A stretch of 64,000 nucleotides of DNA from Odoribacter laneus YIT 12061. GTDB taxonomy: Bacteria; Bacteroidota; Bacteroidia; Bacteroidales; Marinifilaceae. The notes under the pieces were generated by a model. That model saw only the letters and a list, made by a program, of their open reading frames with translations, was not told the DNA's origin and made no database searches. Positions 1 through 9,589 of this stretch are shown here, piece after piece. The position numbers were made by a program, and so were the translations under genes. Each line of letters begins with the position of its first letter. Position 1 is the first letter of the stretch. The stretch is taken from the NCBI RefSeq assembly GCF_000243215.1, contig NZ_JH594596.1:2564392-2628391 (forward strand), read 5' to 3'.

Positions 1-735
1 GGAATATTCGGCCGGTCGTCCATCAGGACCTGTATAAATCCGGAACATGGAGAAATCACAAGTATGACGCGGCCAAATCCAGTTATCCGTATCCCCTCCG
101 AATTTTCCAAGACTCTGAGGCGGGGCTCCGACCAAACGTACATCTTTATAAATGGTATAGAGGAAAAGGAAATATTGATTTCCCTCAAACATCGAAATGA
201 CCTGTCCGCTTAAATCCGTATTTTCAGTAGCTTCTTTTACGATCAGGCTACTGATACTATCCAAGGCAATTTCTCTTTCCATGGTACTCATATCATCGTT
301 CAATACGGCATTTACCCGTTCTGTCACATCTTCCATACGTTCCAAAATAGAAGCTGTAATTCCGGGATTGGTCAACTCATCTTCCATCTTATAAGCCCAG
401 AAACCATCCGACAGGTAATCGTGTTCTACAGAAGAATGTTCCTGTATAGCACTAAAACCACAATGGTGATTAGTAATCATTAATCCCTGAGGAGATACCA
501 GTTCCCCGGAACAAAAATGGCGAAAAGGACGTTCAGCATACCCCAATCCCACGATAGCATCTTTAATGCCTGGTTTATTGACAGAATAAATATCTTCCGC
601 ACTTAATTTAAATCCCATCTGCTGCATCTCGTCAATATTCTGTTGCTTTAATAAGGATAACAACCACATCCCTTCATCTGCCTTCAAGGTTGAAAAAGAA
701 AGCAGGGCAAAAACAATAATCAGTAATCTTCTCAT
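1..735 (-). CDS. S46 family dipeptidyl peptidase, N-terminal part (cut by window start)
   Basis: The minus-strand frame opens at ATG 733-735 and runs off the window edge after 245 codons. The translation begins with a signal peptide (MRRLLIIVFALLSFSTLKA) followed by DEGMWLL, the usual start of mature S46 peptidases. It carries TNHHCGF, which holds the catalytic His, and GGDTDNWIWPRHTCDF, the motif around the catalytic Asp. Family members are periplasmic exopeptidases that release dipeptides during peptide use; the serine and the residue deciding P1 specificity lie outside the window, so DPP7 versus DPP11 cannot be told. A full paralogue is at 54309-56486. About 210 bp separate its start from rlmN, which is divergent. 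Confidence 0.93.
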   Translation of the reverse strand, partial: MRRLLIIVFALLSFSTLKADEGMWLLSLLKQQNIDEMQQMGFKLSAEDIYSVNKPGIKDAIVGLGYAERPFRHFCSGELVSPQGLMITNHHCGFSAIQEHSSVEHDYLSDGFWAYKMEDELTNPGITASILERMEDVTERVNAVLNDDMSTMEREIALDSISSLIVKEATENTDLSGQVISMFEGNQYFLFLYTIYKDVRLVGAPPQSLGKFGGDTDNWIWPRHTCDFSMFRIYTGPDGRPAEYS

Positions 736-917
736 TTTTTCTTTTTTCACTTTATTTTATATCAATTTATAACTTTAACAAGATTATAAATGCAAATATA
801 TAATTAAATCGTTTGAAATCTAAGTAAGCTTCCACAATTTTAATTTAACTTTTTTACCTTCCGCTCTTTATTCAGGCAACAACTTCCACAAAGACCTTTT
901 TTATTGGTGATTTTTCT

Positions 918-925
918 TATTTTTG
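918..925 (+). promoter_or_regulatory. Candidate -7 box for rlmN
   Basis: TATTTTTG matches the Bacteroidetes TAnnTTTG -7 consensus and lies 24 bases before the GTG start of rlmN. No clear TTTG -33 box is seen about 20 bases upstream. Confidence 0.45.
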
Positions 926-948
926 TATAGGCAAATAAATCAAAACAA

Positions 949-1986
949 GTGGAAAAGAAAAATATTCGGGAAGTCTCCCCGGAAGAAATGGCTGCCTTTC
1001 TTTCGGTAAACGGAGAAAAAGTATTCCGGGCAAAACAAATAGAAGAATGGATTTGGCAAAAAGGGGTACAGGATTTTGAAGAAATGACAAATTTACCCAA
1101 AAGTAGCCGGGAACTTTTGAAGGCAACTTACTACTTTGACAAGCTTCTACCGGATTGTATTCAAACCGCCAGTGACGGTACGACCAAAACAGCCTGGCTT
1201 TTGAATGACGGAAACCGCATAGAGAGTGTGTTGATCCCAGGAAATGAGAAATACACAGTCTGTGTATCTTCCCAAGCAGGTTGTCAATTGGGATGTCGTT
1301 TTTGCGCCACCGGAACATTAGGTTTTAAGCGAAATCTTACTGTAGGGGAAATAGTTGATCAGGTTTTTCATGCCCGAAAAGAAGCGGAATGCAGCAGCAG
1401 CAGCCTCTCCAATATCGTCTTTATGGGAATGGGAGAACCTCTTTTAAATTATGATCATGTTCTCTCAGCAATTCAACGGATTACCTCGGAAAAAGGATTA
1501 GGAATGTCCCCCTCCCGTATTACGGTTTCTACAGCAGGCATACCCGCCAAAATCCGGCAATTAGCCGATGACCGCGTCCGGTTCAACCTGGCGGTCTCTC
1601 TTCATTCTGCCAAAGAAAACGTAAGAAGTCAGCTCATGCCGGTAAACCGGGCATATCCTTTAGCAGAACTGGCAGCTAGTTTAATTTATTTTGTCGAAAA
1701 AACAGGAACGCGTCCTACTTTTGAGTATTTATTGCTGCACCATATCAACGATTCCCTGGAAGATGCCCGGGCATTGGCAGATTATTGCAAACAATTTCCC
1801 GTAAAAATAAATATTATTGAATACAATCCGGTAGAAGGTTCTGAATTCCGGCATTCCCCAGACAAACAACGGGATGCTTTTGTACAATTTCTGGAAAACC
1901 GGAATATGGTAGTTCATATTCGGAAAAGCAAAGGCAAAGATATAGATGCTGCTTGCGGACAATTGGCAAATAAACGAAAAGACTAA
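949..1986 (+). CDS. rlmN: 23S rRNA (adenine(2503)-C2)-methyltransferase RlmN
   Basis: Radical-SAM enzyme that methylates C2 of A2503 in 23S rRNA, and in characterised homologues also A37 of some tRNAs. The 345-aa product has the radical-SAM cluster C-x3-C-x2-C (Cys112, Cys116, Cys119 in GCQLGCRFCATG) and the C-terminal Cys336 (DAACGQL) that forms the methyl-Cys intermediate. FMGMGEPLLNYD is the usual SAM-binding GEP region. The start is GTG at 949, placed by homology of the N-terminus and by the -7 box just upstream; no better ATG lies in frame. rmuC follows 17 bp later and is probably co-transcribed. Length is normal for the family. Confidence 0.96.
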   Translation: MEKKNIREVSPEEMAAFLSVNGEKVFRAKQIEEWIWQKGVQDFEEMTNLPKSSRELLKATYYFDKLLPDCIQTASDGTTKTAWLLNDGNRIESVLIPGNEKYTVCVSSQAGCQLGCRFCATGTLGFKRNLTVGEIVDQVFHARKEAECSSSSLSNIVFMGMGEPLLNYDHVLSAIQRITSEKGLGMSPSRITVSTAGIPAKIRQLADDRVRFNLAVSLHSAKENVRSQLMPVNRAYPLAELAASLIYFVEKTGTRPTFEYLLLHHINDSLEDARALADYCKQFPVKINIIEYNPVEGSEFRHSPDKQRDAFVQFLENRNMVVHIRKSKGKDIDAACGQLANKRKD

Positions 1987-2003
1987 CAAAAAAGAACAGG
2001 ACT

Positions 2004-3383
2004 ATGGATATCTGGATCATACTGGTGCTTTTGCTAAATATAATTATTCTCTTTTTATTACTAAGGAAAAAAAAGGATACAGTTTCCCTATCTTTTGAGC
2101 AGGTAAAAAACGAATTGGAGCGTTTAGAAAAAATGCTGAAAGAAGAATGTCGTTATTTAGTGGACAATCATTCAAAAGCTGCCCGGGAAAACCGCGAAGA
2201 GCTGAACAAGTCATTGGGAGAATTCCGTACCGAAAACAGCCGTAATTTGCAACACATCACAGAACAGAATCTTCAGGCCCTGGAAGCCATTCACAAAACA
2301 TTGGAGAATGCTTTTAAAGAATTTCAAAAAATATTCACGGAAAATATTCGTTCTTTCAATGAAATCCAACGGGAAAAATTCGGGGAATTGGATAAAAAAC
2401 AGAGTGAGTTGTTGCAATCAACAGAAAAACGCCTGGAAGAAATGCGGGCGACTGTAGATGAAAAACTTCAAAAAACACTGAACGAACGAATTGGCCAGTC
2501 TTTCGAATTAGTAAGCAAACAATTGGAACATGTGCAAAAAGGGTTGGGAGAGATGCAAAACCTGGCCCAGGATGTAGGAGGACTGAAAAAAGTGCTCAGT
2601 AATGTAAAAATGCGGGGATGTATAGGAGAAGTCCAATTGGAAATGCTTTTGGAACAGATTTTAGCTCCCGAACAATACGAAGCCAATGTGAAAACCCGTA
2701 AAGGTTCCGATGCATTAGTCGAATTTGCCATAAAATTACCGGGGAAAGACGATAGCGGAAAATGTGTTTATTTACCTCTGGATGCTAAATTTCCGAAAGA
2801 TGCCTATGAGCAACTGTTGGAAGCCTATGATAAAGGGGATACCAAAGAAGTAGAAAATGCGTCCAAAAATATGGAACAGACCATCAAAAATATGGCCAAA
2901 GATATTCACGATAAGTACCTGGATCCGCCTTATACAACTGATTTTGGAATTATGTTTTTACCGTTTGAAGCTATTTACGGGGAAGTTGTGCGCCGTGCCA
3001 GCCTTTTAGAACAACTTCAGAAAGAATATAAGGTAATTGTAACCGGCCCGACTACTCTAGCTGCCATTCTCAATAGTCTGCAAATGGGGTTTCGTACACT
3101 GGCTATCCAAAAACGCAGCAGCGAAGTATGGAAAGTGTTGGGAGCCGTAAAAACCGAATTCGAAAAATTCGGCGGTATGCTTGAAAAAGCCCAAAAAAAT
3201 ATCCAGTCCGCCAACAATCAAATCGAAGAAGTCATGGGAAGACGGACAAGAGCCATCCAACGGCATTTAAGAAATATAGAAGTTCTGCCCCAAAGCGAAT
3301 CCGAATTACTCCTACCGGAGATCGATTTTTCAGAAGAAGAAACAAACAATAATCCTAATATCAACGAATCTGTCGACAACTGA
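2004..3383 (+). CDS. rmuC: DNA recombination protein RmuC homologue
   Basis: 459-aa RmuC-family protein. One N-terminal membrane helix (IWIILVLLLNIIILFLLL, residues ~3-20) is followed by a long charged coiled coil (~30-180), then the conserved RmuC nuclease-like core (GCIGEVQLEMLLEQIL, LPLDAKFPKDAYEQL, IMFLPFEAIYGEV, and the end-of-domain RTRAIQRHLRN). E. coli RmuC limits inversions at short inverted repeats; a PD-(D/E)XK-like nuclease fold is proposed for the family and catalytic activity is inferred. It follows rlmN by 17 bp on the same strand and converges on the chromate transporter genes, leaving only 32 bp between the stops and no obvious hairpin. Confidence 0.93.
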   Translation: MDIWIILVLLLNIIILFLLLRKKKDTVSLSFEQVKNELERLEKMLKEECRYLVDNHSKAARENREELNKSLGEFRTENSRNLQHITEQNLQALEAIHKTLENAFKEFQKIFTENIRSFNEIQREKFGELDKKQSELLQSTEKRLEEMRATVDEKLQKTLNERIGQSFELVSKQLEHVQKGLGEMQNLAQDVGGLKKVLSNVKMRGCIGEVQLEMLLEQILAPEQYEANVKTRKGSDALVEFAIKLPGKDDSGKCVYLPLDAKFPKDAYEQLLEAYDKGDTKEVENASKNMEQTIKNMAKDIHDKYLDPPYTTDFGIMFLPFEAIYGEVVRRASLLEQLQKEYKVIVTGPTTLAAILNSLQMGFRTLAIQKRSSEVWKVLGAVKTEFEKFGGMLEKAQKNIQSANNQIEEVMGRRTRAIQRHLRNIEVLPQSESELLLPEIDFSEEETNNNPNINESVDN

Positions 3384-3415
3384 TCCCTTTCCCCACCCCT
3401 TAAACTTTCGAACAT

Positions 3416-3949
3416 TCAATACACCCAATACCCTATTACCCCTGCGATTACAATCAGGAGAATAGGGTCTATTTTTTTTAATGAAGCAATAAATACAGCT
3501 GCAAAAATAAGCCAGCTCTTATAATCAATAAAATTCCGTTCATTCATTAACAAAACAGCGGCGGCGGCGATCAGACCGATTACAACGGGCTTTAACCCTT
3601 TCAAAACGGCCGCCACATAACCGTTATTCCGGAAGGCAAAAAAGAAGCGGGCTACCAGAGTCATCAAAATAATCGACGGTAAACTGACGGCCAGCGTACA
3701 CACGACAGCCCCCCATACATTTCCCGTGGCTGTATAGCCGATATAAGTAGCTGTATTGAAAGCAATCGGACCGGGAGTCGTTTGAGAAATGGCGACAATA
3801 TCCGTAAAATCCGAAACACTGATCCATTGATGAGTTTCCACCACTTCGTGTTGTATCAGGGATAACATGGCATATCCTCCGCCAAATCCGAACAGGCCAA
3901 TCTTAAAAAAAGAAAAGAATAAACTCAAATATAAATTCCATTCATCCAT
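3416..3949 (-). CDS. Chromate transporter family protein, half-size subunit B
   Basis: 177-aa membrane protein with the ChrA-family signature: FFKIGLFGFGGGYAML near the N-terminus and a TTPGPIAFNTATYIG motif, followed by four to five hydrophobic segments. It is one half of a two-gene (short-chain) CHR transporter; its partner starts upstream and the two reading frames overlap by 8 bp (3942-3949), indicating translational coupling. Family members export chromate or import related oxyanions; substrate here is unknown. The divergence between the two halves is as expected for paired antiparallel half-transporters. Confidence 0.92.
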   Translation of the reverse strand: MDEWNLYLSLFFSFFKIGLFGFGGGYAMLSLIQHEVVETHQWISVSDFTDIVAISQTTPGPIAFNTATYIGYTATGNVWGAVVCTLAVSLPSIILMTLVARFFFAFRNNGYVAAVLKGLKPVVIGLIAAAAVLLMNERNFIDYKSWLIFAAVFIASLKKIDPILLIVIAGVIGYWVY

Positions 3950-4499
3950 TATTTTTCCGGTTTCTCTTTAACGTATACCTATAATAAACGATTCCGACTG
4001 CAATAGTTACCATAACGACATAAACAGGAGAAACCCCCAAAAGCCAGATGACGAATAAGGCCGCTACAGAAAACCACAAAGTTTTCCAAGTCATACCTGC
4101 TTTTTTCCCCATCCCCCACAAAGGAGCTGCAATCAAGGCGACAACAGCCGGACGAATCCCTTTAAATACCCGTTCCACATCAGGATTATCCTTAAATTCC
4201 GTAAACACTAAGGCGATCAATAAAATAACAATAAAAGAAGGTAAGATAATCCCTAAACTGGTCATCAGACAACCTTTACATCCCCGCATTTTATTCCCGA
4301 CAAAGACAGCCGTATTGAGAGAAATCGGTCCCGGTACCGATTGTGCAATAGCCAGCATATCCATAAATTCCTCGTCTTCCAGCCATTTCTTCCGGTTCAC
4401 CACTTCTTTCTGAATCAAAGGGATCATGGCATATCCTCCTCCGAACGTAAAAGCTCCGATTTTAAAAAAAGACCAAAATAATTGGAAATAAAATCTCAT
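3942..4499 (-). CDS. Chromate transporter family protein, half-size subunit A
   Basis: 185-aa partner of the downstream half-transporter. It shows FFKIGAFTFGGGYAMIPLIQKEVV, the SVPGPISLNTAVFVGNK motif and repeated hydrophobic helices ending in a basic tail (RYTLKRNRKNNG). This is the first gene of the pair. The 237 bp upstream (4500-4736) is shared with the divergent gene at 4737 and must hold both promoters, though I see no clear consensus boxes there. Confidence 0.92.
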   Translation of the reverse strand: MRFYFQLFWSFFKIGAFTFGGGYAMIPLIQKEVVNRKKWLEDEEFMDMLAIAQSVPGPISLNTAVFVGNKMRGCKGCLMTSLGIILPSFIVILLIALVFTEFKDNPDVERVFKGIRPAVVALIAAPLWGMGKKAGMTWKTLWFSVAALFVIWLLGVSPVYVVMVTIAVGIVYYRYTLKRNRKNNG

Positions 4500-4736
4500 A
4501 ATACCCCATTGATTTCTCTTATATACGCTAATCCGCTCCGGGAGGATTCGAAGAAATATTTTACTTTGCCGAAGCCATCAATTTTCCGCACATATCCTCT
4601 CATTTTTCACCGGAACACTCTCTCATTTACGGAAAAGCCAAGCCCCGATTTCAGAAACAATAACGTTTACAAAATTAGAATATTTTTATCTCTTTCTGAG
4701 AAAAATAGTAAATTGCAACATTAAATTTTCTGTCAG

Positions 4737-6854
4737 ATGAAAAAACGACTTTTCCTTTATTTCTTTTGCCTCTGCATTGTACTATTGGCCATATGGTACG
4801 GAATATTCCGTCCCTCCGGCCGTTATTCTATCGATATGGCTATACCTTCGGATGCAATTGTCACCATCCGGACTCCTTCTTTTCAGGAAATTTACAACAA
4901 TTTAAGTCCCAATACCATTTGGAAATCTTTAAAAAAATATCCTTCTTTTAAGGAGTATCACCAAAATATCGAGCGTATAGATTCTTTGGGAAAAACGCAT
5001 TCCAACTTGAGAAAACTTATTTTAGACCGTCCCTTCGCCATTTCTGTACACCTCACGCCCACTACGACTTGTGATTTATTATACGTCTGTGATCTGCAAA
5101 AATTAAATATGATTCAAAATTTTGAAGCCCTTCTTCCGGGACTGTTAAAAGACTACGGTATTCAGATCATTCCCCAAGAAAACCACATACAACATCTTCT
5201 TTACGGACAAAATATTTTTTATTACTCGTTTAAAGACAATCTGCTGATCGGTTCATTCAACGAAGCTCTTGTTCAAAAGGCACTCAAAAGCTGTGAACAA
5301 CATAAAGGGGAAAAAAAGAAAAAGCATCCGGACGATATTTCAGTAAACATTAATCATAAAGAATTGGATAAATGGCTGAGTACGCTGGTTATTTTCGATT
5401 CTTCTTTCACAGGTCCTTCCTTTTTGGACAGCACTTCTTTGGATTTTCAATTGAAAAAAGAGGAAATCTCCCTCAGCGGAACCACTCACTTTTTAAAGGC
5501 CAATTCTCTTTGGCCGGAAATTCTGCAACATACCACAGGAAACGCTTCCGAAATAAAAAGAATTATCCCGGACAATACTGCTGCCTATTTTTCTTTTTGT
5601 TTCCCTTCCTTCCGGGATTTAAAAGACAGTCTGACCTATCATTCCCGGCAACATTATCCGGAAACTTATCAGCTCTACGAAACATCCTTGCAAAAATTAA
5701 ATAAATATCTGAAAATAGACTTACTCGATTTATTTACTTCCTGGATCGGAAGTGAAATTACCTTGGTTAAACCTGCATACGACTCAGAGCAACAGCTGCA
5801 AACCGTTGTATTAGCCGTGCAATGCAAAGATAAAAACCTGGCTAAAGACCAACTCGACTATCTGGGAGAACAAATCCGGATCAGAACGCCGGTTAAATTC
5901 AAGACGATCAATTATAACGGATATGAAATCAATTACCTCAGTCTAAAAGGTTTTTTCCGCCTATTCGCCGGAGGCCTGTTCGACCGACTTGAAAAACCTT
6001 ATTACACGATTATCGACAATTATGTGTTATTCAGTAATTCCCCGACAGCTTTAACCCAAATCATTAAAAAATACATCCTGGGACAAACACTCGAAAACAA
6101 TGAGAAATATAAACAGTTGATCTCTCAACTGAACAATCATTCGAATCTATATGCTTATTTAAATGCTGCCAATGTATATCGCTATCTGTATTTGTCTTTA
6201 CCGGAACAATCCAAGCCCTCTTTATTGCAAAACAAAGGAGCTGTCCTGAGTTTTGAAAACCTGGCATTGGAATTTGTCCAGGAAAACGGACATTTAAAAA
6301 CGAACATCATTGCCACTCACGACGCAAACGCACCGGAAGAATTCGAAATCCAAGAATTGAACGAAGCATTCGAAAATCTAGCCGACGAAGTGGAATCCGG
6401 ACGCTATCATCCGGTGCTTCCCGATAGTATTGTAGTCAGTACACTCACAGACTTTACCTATGAAACGGCAGACCTTACGATGAAAGGCCGGCTTCTGGAT
6501 GGAGAACCAAACGGTTTCTGGAATTTTTATGACAAACAGGCTGCCTTTATCGGACAATTTCCCTACAAAAACGGGAAACCGGATGGAACAGCCCGTCTGT
6601 TTTATACGAATCAAAAAATAAGAGCGGAAATCACCTATGAAAACGGAGAAATCCGGACTTTTCGGGAGTTTTTCCCCGACGGAACACCCCGTACCGAACT
6701 GGAATACCGCAAAGGGAAGCGACAAGGAGAAGCAAAATTTTATTATTCCACCGGTCATCTGCTTTGCGAAGGGAAATATAAAAAAGGGAAACGTACAGGT
6801 AACTGGCAGTATTATAAAGTGACAGGAGAAATCGAAAAGAAAATTAAATTTTAA
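4737..6854 (+). CDS. Membrane-anchored protein of unknown function with C-terminal YwqK-like repeats
   Basis: 705 aa. An N-terminal membrane anchor (LFLYFFCLCIVLLAIWYGIF, residues ~4-23) precedes a ~500-residue extracytoplasmic region I cannot assign with confidence; its layout (VTIRTPSFQEIYNNL, repeated FALISVHL-type strands) resembles DUF3352-like bacterial proteins. The last ~130 residues are four to five short repeats of the type G.L..GEPNGFWNFYD..G.....YKNGKPDGTARLFY, typical of the MORN-related YwqK/antitoxin-like repeat family. No catalytic motif is seen. Stop codons of this gene and of the convergent M23 peptidase gene are only two bases apart, so their transcripts probably overlap. 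Confidence 0.8.
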   Translation: MKKRLFLYFFCLCIVLLAIWYGIFRPSGRYSIDMAIPSDAIVTIRTPSFQEIYNNLSPNTIWKSLKKYPSFKEYHQNIERIDSLGKTHSNLRKLILDRPFAISVHLTPTTTCDLLYVCDLQKLNMIQNFEALLPGLLKDYGIQIIPQENHIQHLLYGQNIFYYSFKDNLLIGSFNEALVQKALKSCEQHKGEKKKKHPDDISVNINHKELDKWLSTLVIFDSSFTGPSFLDSTSLDFQLKKEEISLSGTTHFLKANSLWPEILQHTTGNASEIKRIIPDNTAAYFSFCFPSFRDLKDSLTYHSRQHYPETYQLYETSLQKLNKYLKIDLLDLFTSWIGSEITLVKPAYDSEQQLQTVVLAVQCKDKNLAKDQLDYLGEQIRIRTPVKFKTINYNGYEINYLSLKGFFRLFAGGLFDRLEKPYYTIIDNYVLFSNSPTALTQIIKKYILGQTLENNEKYKQLISQLNNHSNLYAYLNAANVYRYLYLSLPEQSKPSLLQNKGAVLSFENLALEFVQENGHLKTNIIATHDANAPEEFEIQELNEAFENLADEVESGRYHPVLPDSIVVSTLTDFTYETADLTMKGRLLDGEPNGFWNFYDKQAAFIGQFPYKNGKPDGTARLFYTNQKIRAEITYENGEIRTFREFFPDGTPRTELEYRKGKRQGEAKFYYSTGHLLCEGKYKKGKRTGNWQYYKVTGEIEKKIKF

Positions 6855-6856
6855 AA

Positions 6857-8104
6857 TTACAATCTTTTCAACTGATTCATTATCGTATCTCTTAACACAT
6901 TGAATTGAACCAAATTTTCCGATTTAACAGGTTCTTTAGGCTGCGATTTAATAGTAAGCGGATTGACAGGACGTCCGTTTTCAAATACCCTGAAATCCAA
7001 ATGAGGACCTGTCGCTAAGCCAGTACTTCCCACATACCCGATCACTTCTTTCTGAGCGACTTTAGACCCCACTTTTATCCCTTTTTCAAAACGGGACAAA
7101 TGCATATAAGTAGTCGTATAAGTACCGTTGTGCTTGATCTTTAAATAATTTCCACCCCCATTCGCCTGATATCCCTTGGCTATGACAGTACCCGCTCCGA
7201 TAGCATAGACGGGAGTCCCTACCGGCGCAGCATAATCTACCCCATGATGCGCCCTGTATTTTTTCAAAACGGGATGAAAACGACTGTTGGAAAAACGGGA
7301 GGAAATCCGGAAATAATCCAACGGAGCTTTTAAAAAAGCACCTTCCAGACTTTTCCCATGCTCGTTGAAAAAGAGAACTTCCCCATTTTGCAAAAAAGGG
7401 ATCGCATAATAAGCACTGTCCGCATGGCGGAAAACCGCTCCTATAATTTTAAAATTAGGCAAATCCTGTCCCTCTACACATTCCTGTTCATAAATTACAC
7501 GGAATTCATCCTCCCGCTGCAAGCCGAAGAAATCGATCGACCAGCCAAATATACGGGAAAGTTCCACCGCCAAGAGAGGATCCGTATCGCAACTGACCAT
7601 AGCATTCCACAAAGACGATTGCACGGCGCCCTTCACTTCCTTCCGTTTCCATGAAACCGGATATTGCCCTATGGTTACCTCATAATTTTCTTTTAAACGA
7701 AAAACTACATACGCACGGGGATCCGCTTCATAGACAAAATATTCCGGGGTCGCCAGACTATCTTTACGGGAAAAAAATGCATAAGCTTGCCCTCCCCGGA
7801 TTTTCCGAACATCGAACACACCTTTTGCACGCTGCCCCAGATCGTGAATTTGGCGGCTGCTCAGACCGTGCGTACCTAAAATAGTAGAAAGACTTTGATT
7901 CCGTTTAACCACCCCATAATCGACATCATAATCATTGACCGGAATCCCATATTTATATACAATTTCCTGTACTTCCGTAGAATCCGTTACCTCTACTTCA
8001 TCCAACGACTCTACCTCCCCTTCCCGCTTCGGCATAAAAATAACAATCAACAAGGCAATACCCAACAAGGAGGAAAAAATAATCTGCTTCTTTTTCGTCA
8101 TCAC
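6857..8104 (-). CDS. M23 family metallopeptidase (LytM-type), membrane anchored
   Basis: 415 aa: one N-terminal membrane helix (IIFSSLLGIALLIVIFM), an acidic linker, a middle domain with a LysM/OapA-like look (NQSLSTILGTHGLSSRQIHDLGQRA), and a C-terminal LytM domain. The zinc site shows HHGVDYAAPVG (HxxxD) and later GPHLDFRVF, so the usual HxH pair reads HxD; see the findings. Function is presumably peptidoglycan endopeptidase or activator in the periplasm. The gene is 9 bp downstream of cstA and likely in the same operon. Start could also be the second Met; the difference is one residue. Confidence 0.92.
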   Translation of the reverse strand: MMTKKKQIIFSSLLGIALLIVIFMPKREGEVESLDEVEVTDSTEVQEIVYKYGIPVNDYDVDYGVVKRNQSLSTILGTHGLSSRQIHDLGQRAKGVFDVRKIRGGQAYAFFSRKDSLATPEYFVYEADPRAYVVFRLKENYEVTIGQYPVSWKRKEVKGAVQSSLWNAMVSCDTDPLLAVELSRIFGWSIDFFGLQREDEFRVIYEQECVEGQDLPNFKIIGAVFRHADSAYYAIPFLQNGEVLFFNEHGKSLEGAFLKAPLDYFRISSRFSNSRFHPVLKKYRAHHGVDYAAPVGTPVYAIGAGTVIAKGYQANGGGNYLKIKHNGTYTTTYMHLSRFEKGIKVGSKVAQKEVIGYVGSTGLATGPHLDFRVFENGRPVNPLTIKSQPKEPVKSENLVQFNVLRDTIMNQLKRL

Positions 8105-8113
8105 TAATTTCTG

Positions 8114-9553
8114 TTATCCTTCATTTTTATCCTTCATTTTCCCGGCTTTTAGTTTCCAGCCTGCAAACCAAATAATCGCAATTAATACACAGACAAGTCC
8201 CACGCAATAAGAAATAAAATGGGATTGCCCCAAGCCTTCCGGAGCAATACAAATGTATGTAGAACAGACACTCGTCATAAACAAAGCCGGAATAAAAGTC
8301 ACCCAATAATTTTTATCGGCTTTCACCAAATAAACAGTAACTGCCCATAACGTGAAAACAGCCAAAGTCTGGTTTCCCCAGGCAAAATATCGCCAGATTT
8401 TGTCAAATCCTTCGGCATCACTCAAACTATACAGCAACAAACCTACTGCAATAATAAACATTGGAATGCAAATATACAAACGGCGACGGACACTTTTTTG
8501 CTCCATCCCCATAAAATCGGCCACAATCAGACGGGCCGAACGGAATGCCGTATCCCCGGAAGTAATCGGAGCCGCCACTACGCCCAAAATTGCCAATATT
8601 CCTCCTGCAGTGCCCAGCCAATTTCGGGTGATCGCATCTACGATAACCGAGGCGTTACTTTCTGCCGTTCCATTCTCCTGATAGAAATAAGTAGCGGCAG
8701 CAGCCCAGATTAAGGCTACAATCCCTTCTGTAATCATCGCTCCATAAAACACCGGACGTCCATACTTTTCGCTGGTCATACACCGCGCCATTAACGGAGA
8801 CTGAGTGGCATGAAAACCGGAAATAGCCCCGCAAGCGATACTTATAAACATGACCGGGAAAATAGGCAATACTGCCGCATTCGGATGAGTATTCCGTACC
8901 CCTTCCCACACTTCAGGCAAAGCCGGAGCATTTACATACAACATCACCAAAATCCCTACCGCCATAAATAAAAGAGCCACTGCAAAAACCGGATAGATCT
9001 TTCCGATAATCTTATCAATAGGTAATAGCGTAGCTACAATATAATAGATAAAGACAACAATAATCCAAAAAGTCACATCCAATGAATCCGGAGTCAGTTT
9101 TGCCAAAAGCCCGGCAGGTCCCGCCACAAATACTGCACCGACCAACACCATCAGAATAACCGTAAACCCACGCATTACCTGTTTTGTCGTCACCCCCAAA
9201 TAACGTCCGATAATTTCAGGCAAACTCTCTCCTCCCTGCCGCAAAGAAAGCATACCGGCTAAATAATCGTGAGTAGCTCCCGCAAGAACACTCCCCAAAA
9301 CGATCCATAAATAAGAAGCAGCCCCGAACTTAGCCCCCATAATAGCCCCGAAAATAGGTCCCAAGCCTGCAATATTCAAGAACTGAATCATAAATATTTT
9401 CCAAGCAGGCAAAGGGATATAATCCACACCATCGGCTTTGGTAAGGGCCGGAGTAAGACGCTTGACATCCGGTCCGAAAATCCGTTCTATATACCGCCCG
9501 TATGTAAAATATCCCCCAACGAGAATCAGTAAACAAATCGTAAACGTCAACAT
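8114..9553 (-). CDS. cstA: CstA family carbon starvation / pyruvate transporter
   Basis: 479-aa polytopic inner-membrane protein with the CstA core motifs: PAWKIFMIQFLNIAGLGPIFGAIMG near the N-terminus, GATHDYLAGMLSLR, AGFHATQSPLMARC and the APITSGDTAFRSARL segment. E. coli CstA (~700 aa) takes up pyruvate and peptides-derived carbon; this short form lacks the C-terminal extension, as is usual in Bacteroidetes. It precedes the M23 peptidase by 9 bp and follows RNase R by 36 bp, all on the minus strand, so rnr-cstA-M23 may be one transcription unit. Confidence 0.94.
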   Translation of the reverse strand: MLTFTICLLILVGGYFTYGRYIERIFGPDVKRLTPALTKADGVDYIPLPAWKIFMIQFLNIAGLGPIFGAIMGAKFGAASYLWIVLGSVLAGATHDYLAGMLSLRQGGESLPEIIGRYLGVTTKQVMRGFTVILMVLVGAVFVAGPAGLLAKLTPDSLDVTFWIIVVFIYYIVATLLPIDKIIGKIYPVFAVALLFMAVGILVMLYVNAPALPEVWEGVRNTHPNAAVLPIFPVMFISIACGAISGFHATQSPLMARCMTSEKYGRPVFYGAMITEGIVALIWAAAATYFYQENGTAESNASVIVDAITRNWLGTAGGILAILGVVAAPITSGDTAFRSARLIVADFMGMEQKSVRRRLYICIPMFIIAVGLLLYSLSDAEGFDKIWRYFAWGNQTLAVFTLWAVTVYLVKADKNYWVTFIPALFMTSVCSTYICIAPEGLGQSHFISYCVGLVCVLIAIIWFAGWKLKAGKMKDKNEG

Positions 9554-9589
9554 CTATATGAAAATTAAAGAATTACTTTAAAAATCAAT

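Noticed and set aside
4048-4413. 121-codon plus-strand frame opposite the chromate transporter gene
   Set aside because: It is a shadow of the minus-strand gene, with low-complexity Lys/Ile/Thr composition and no family pattern.
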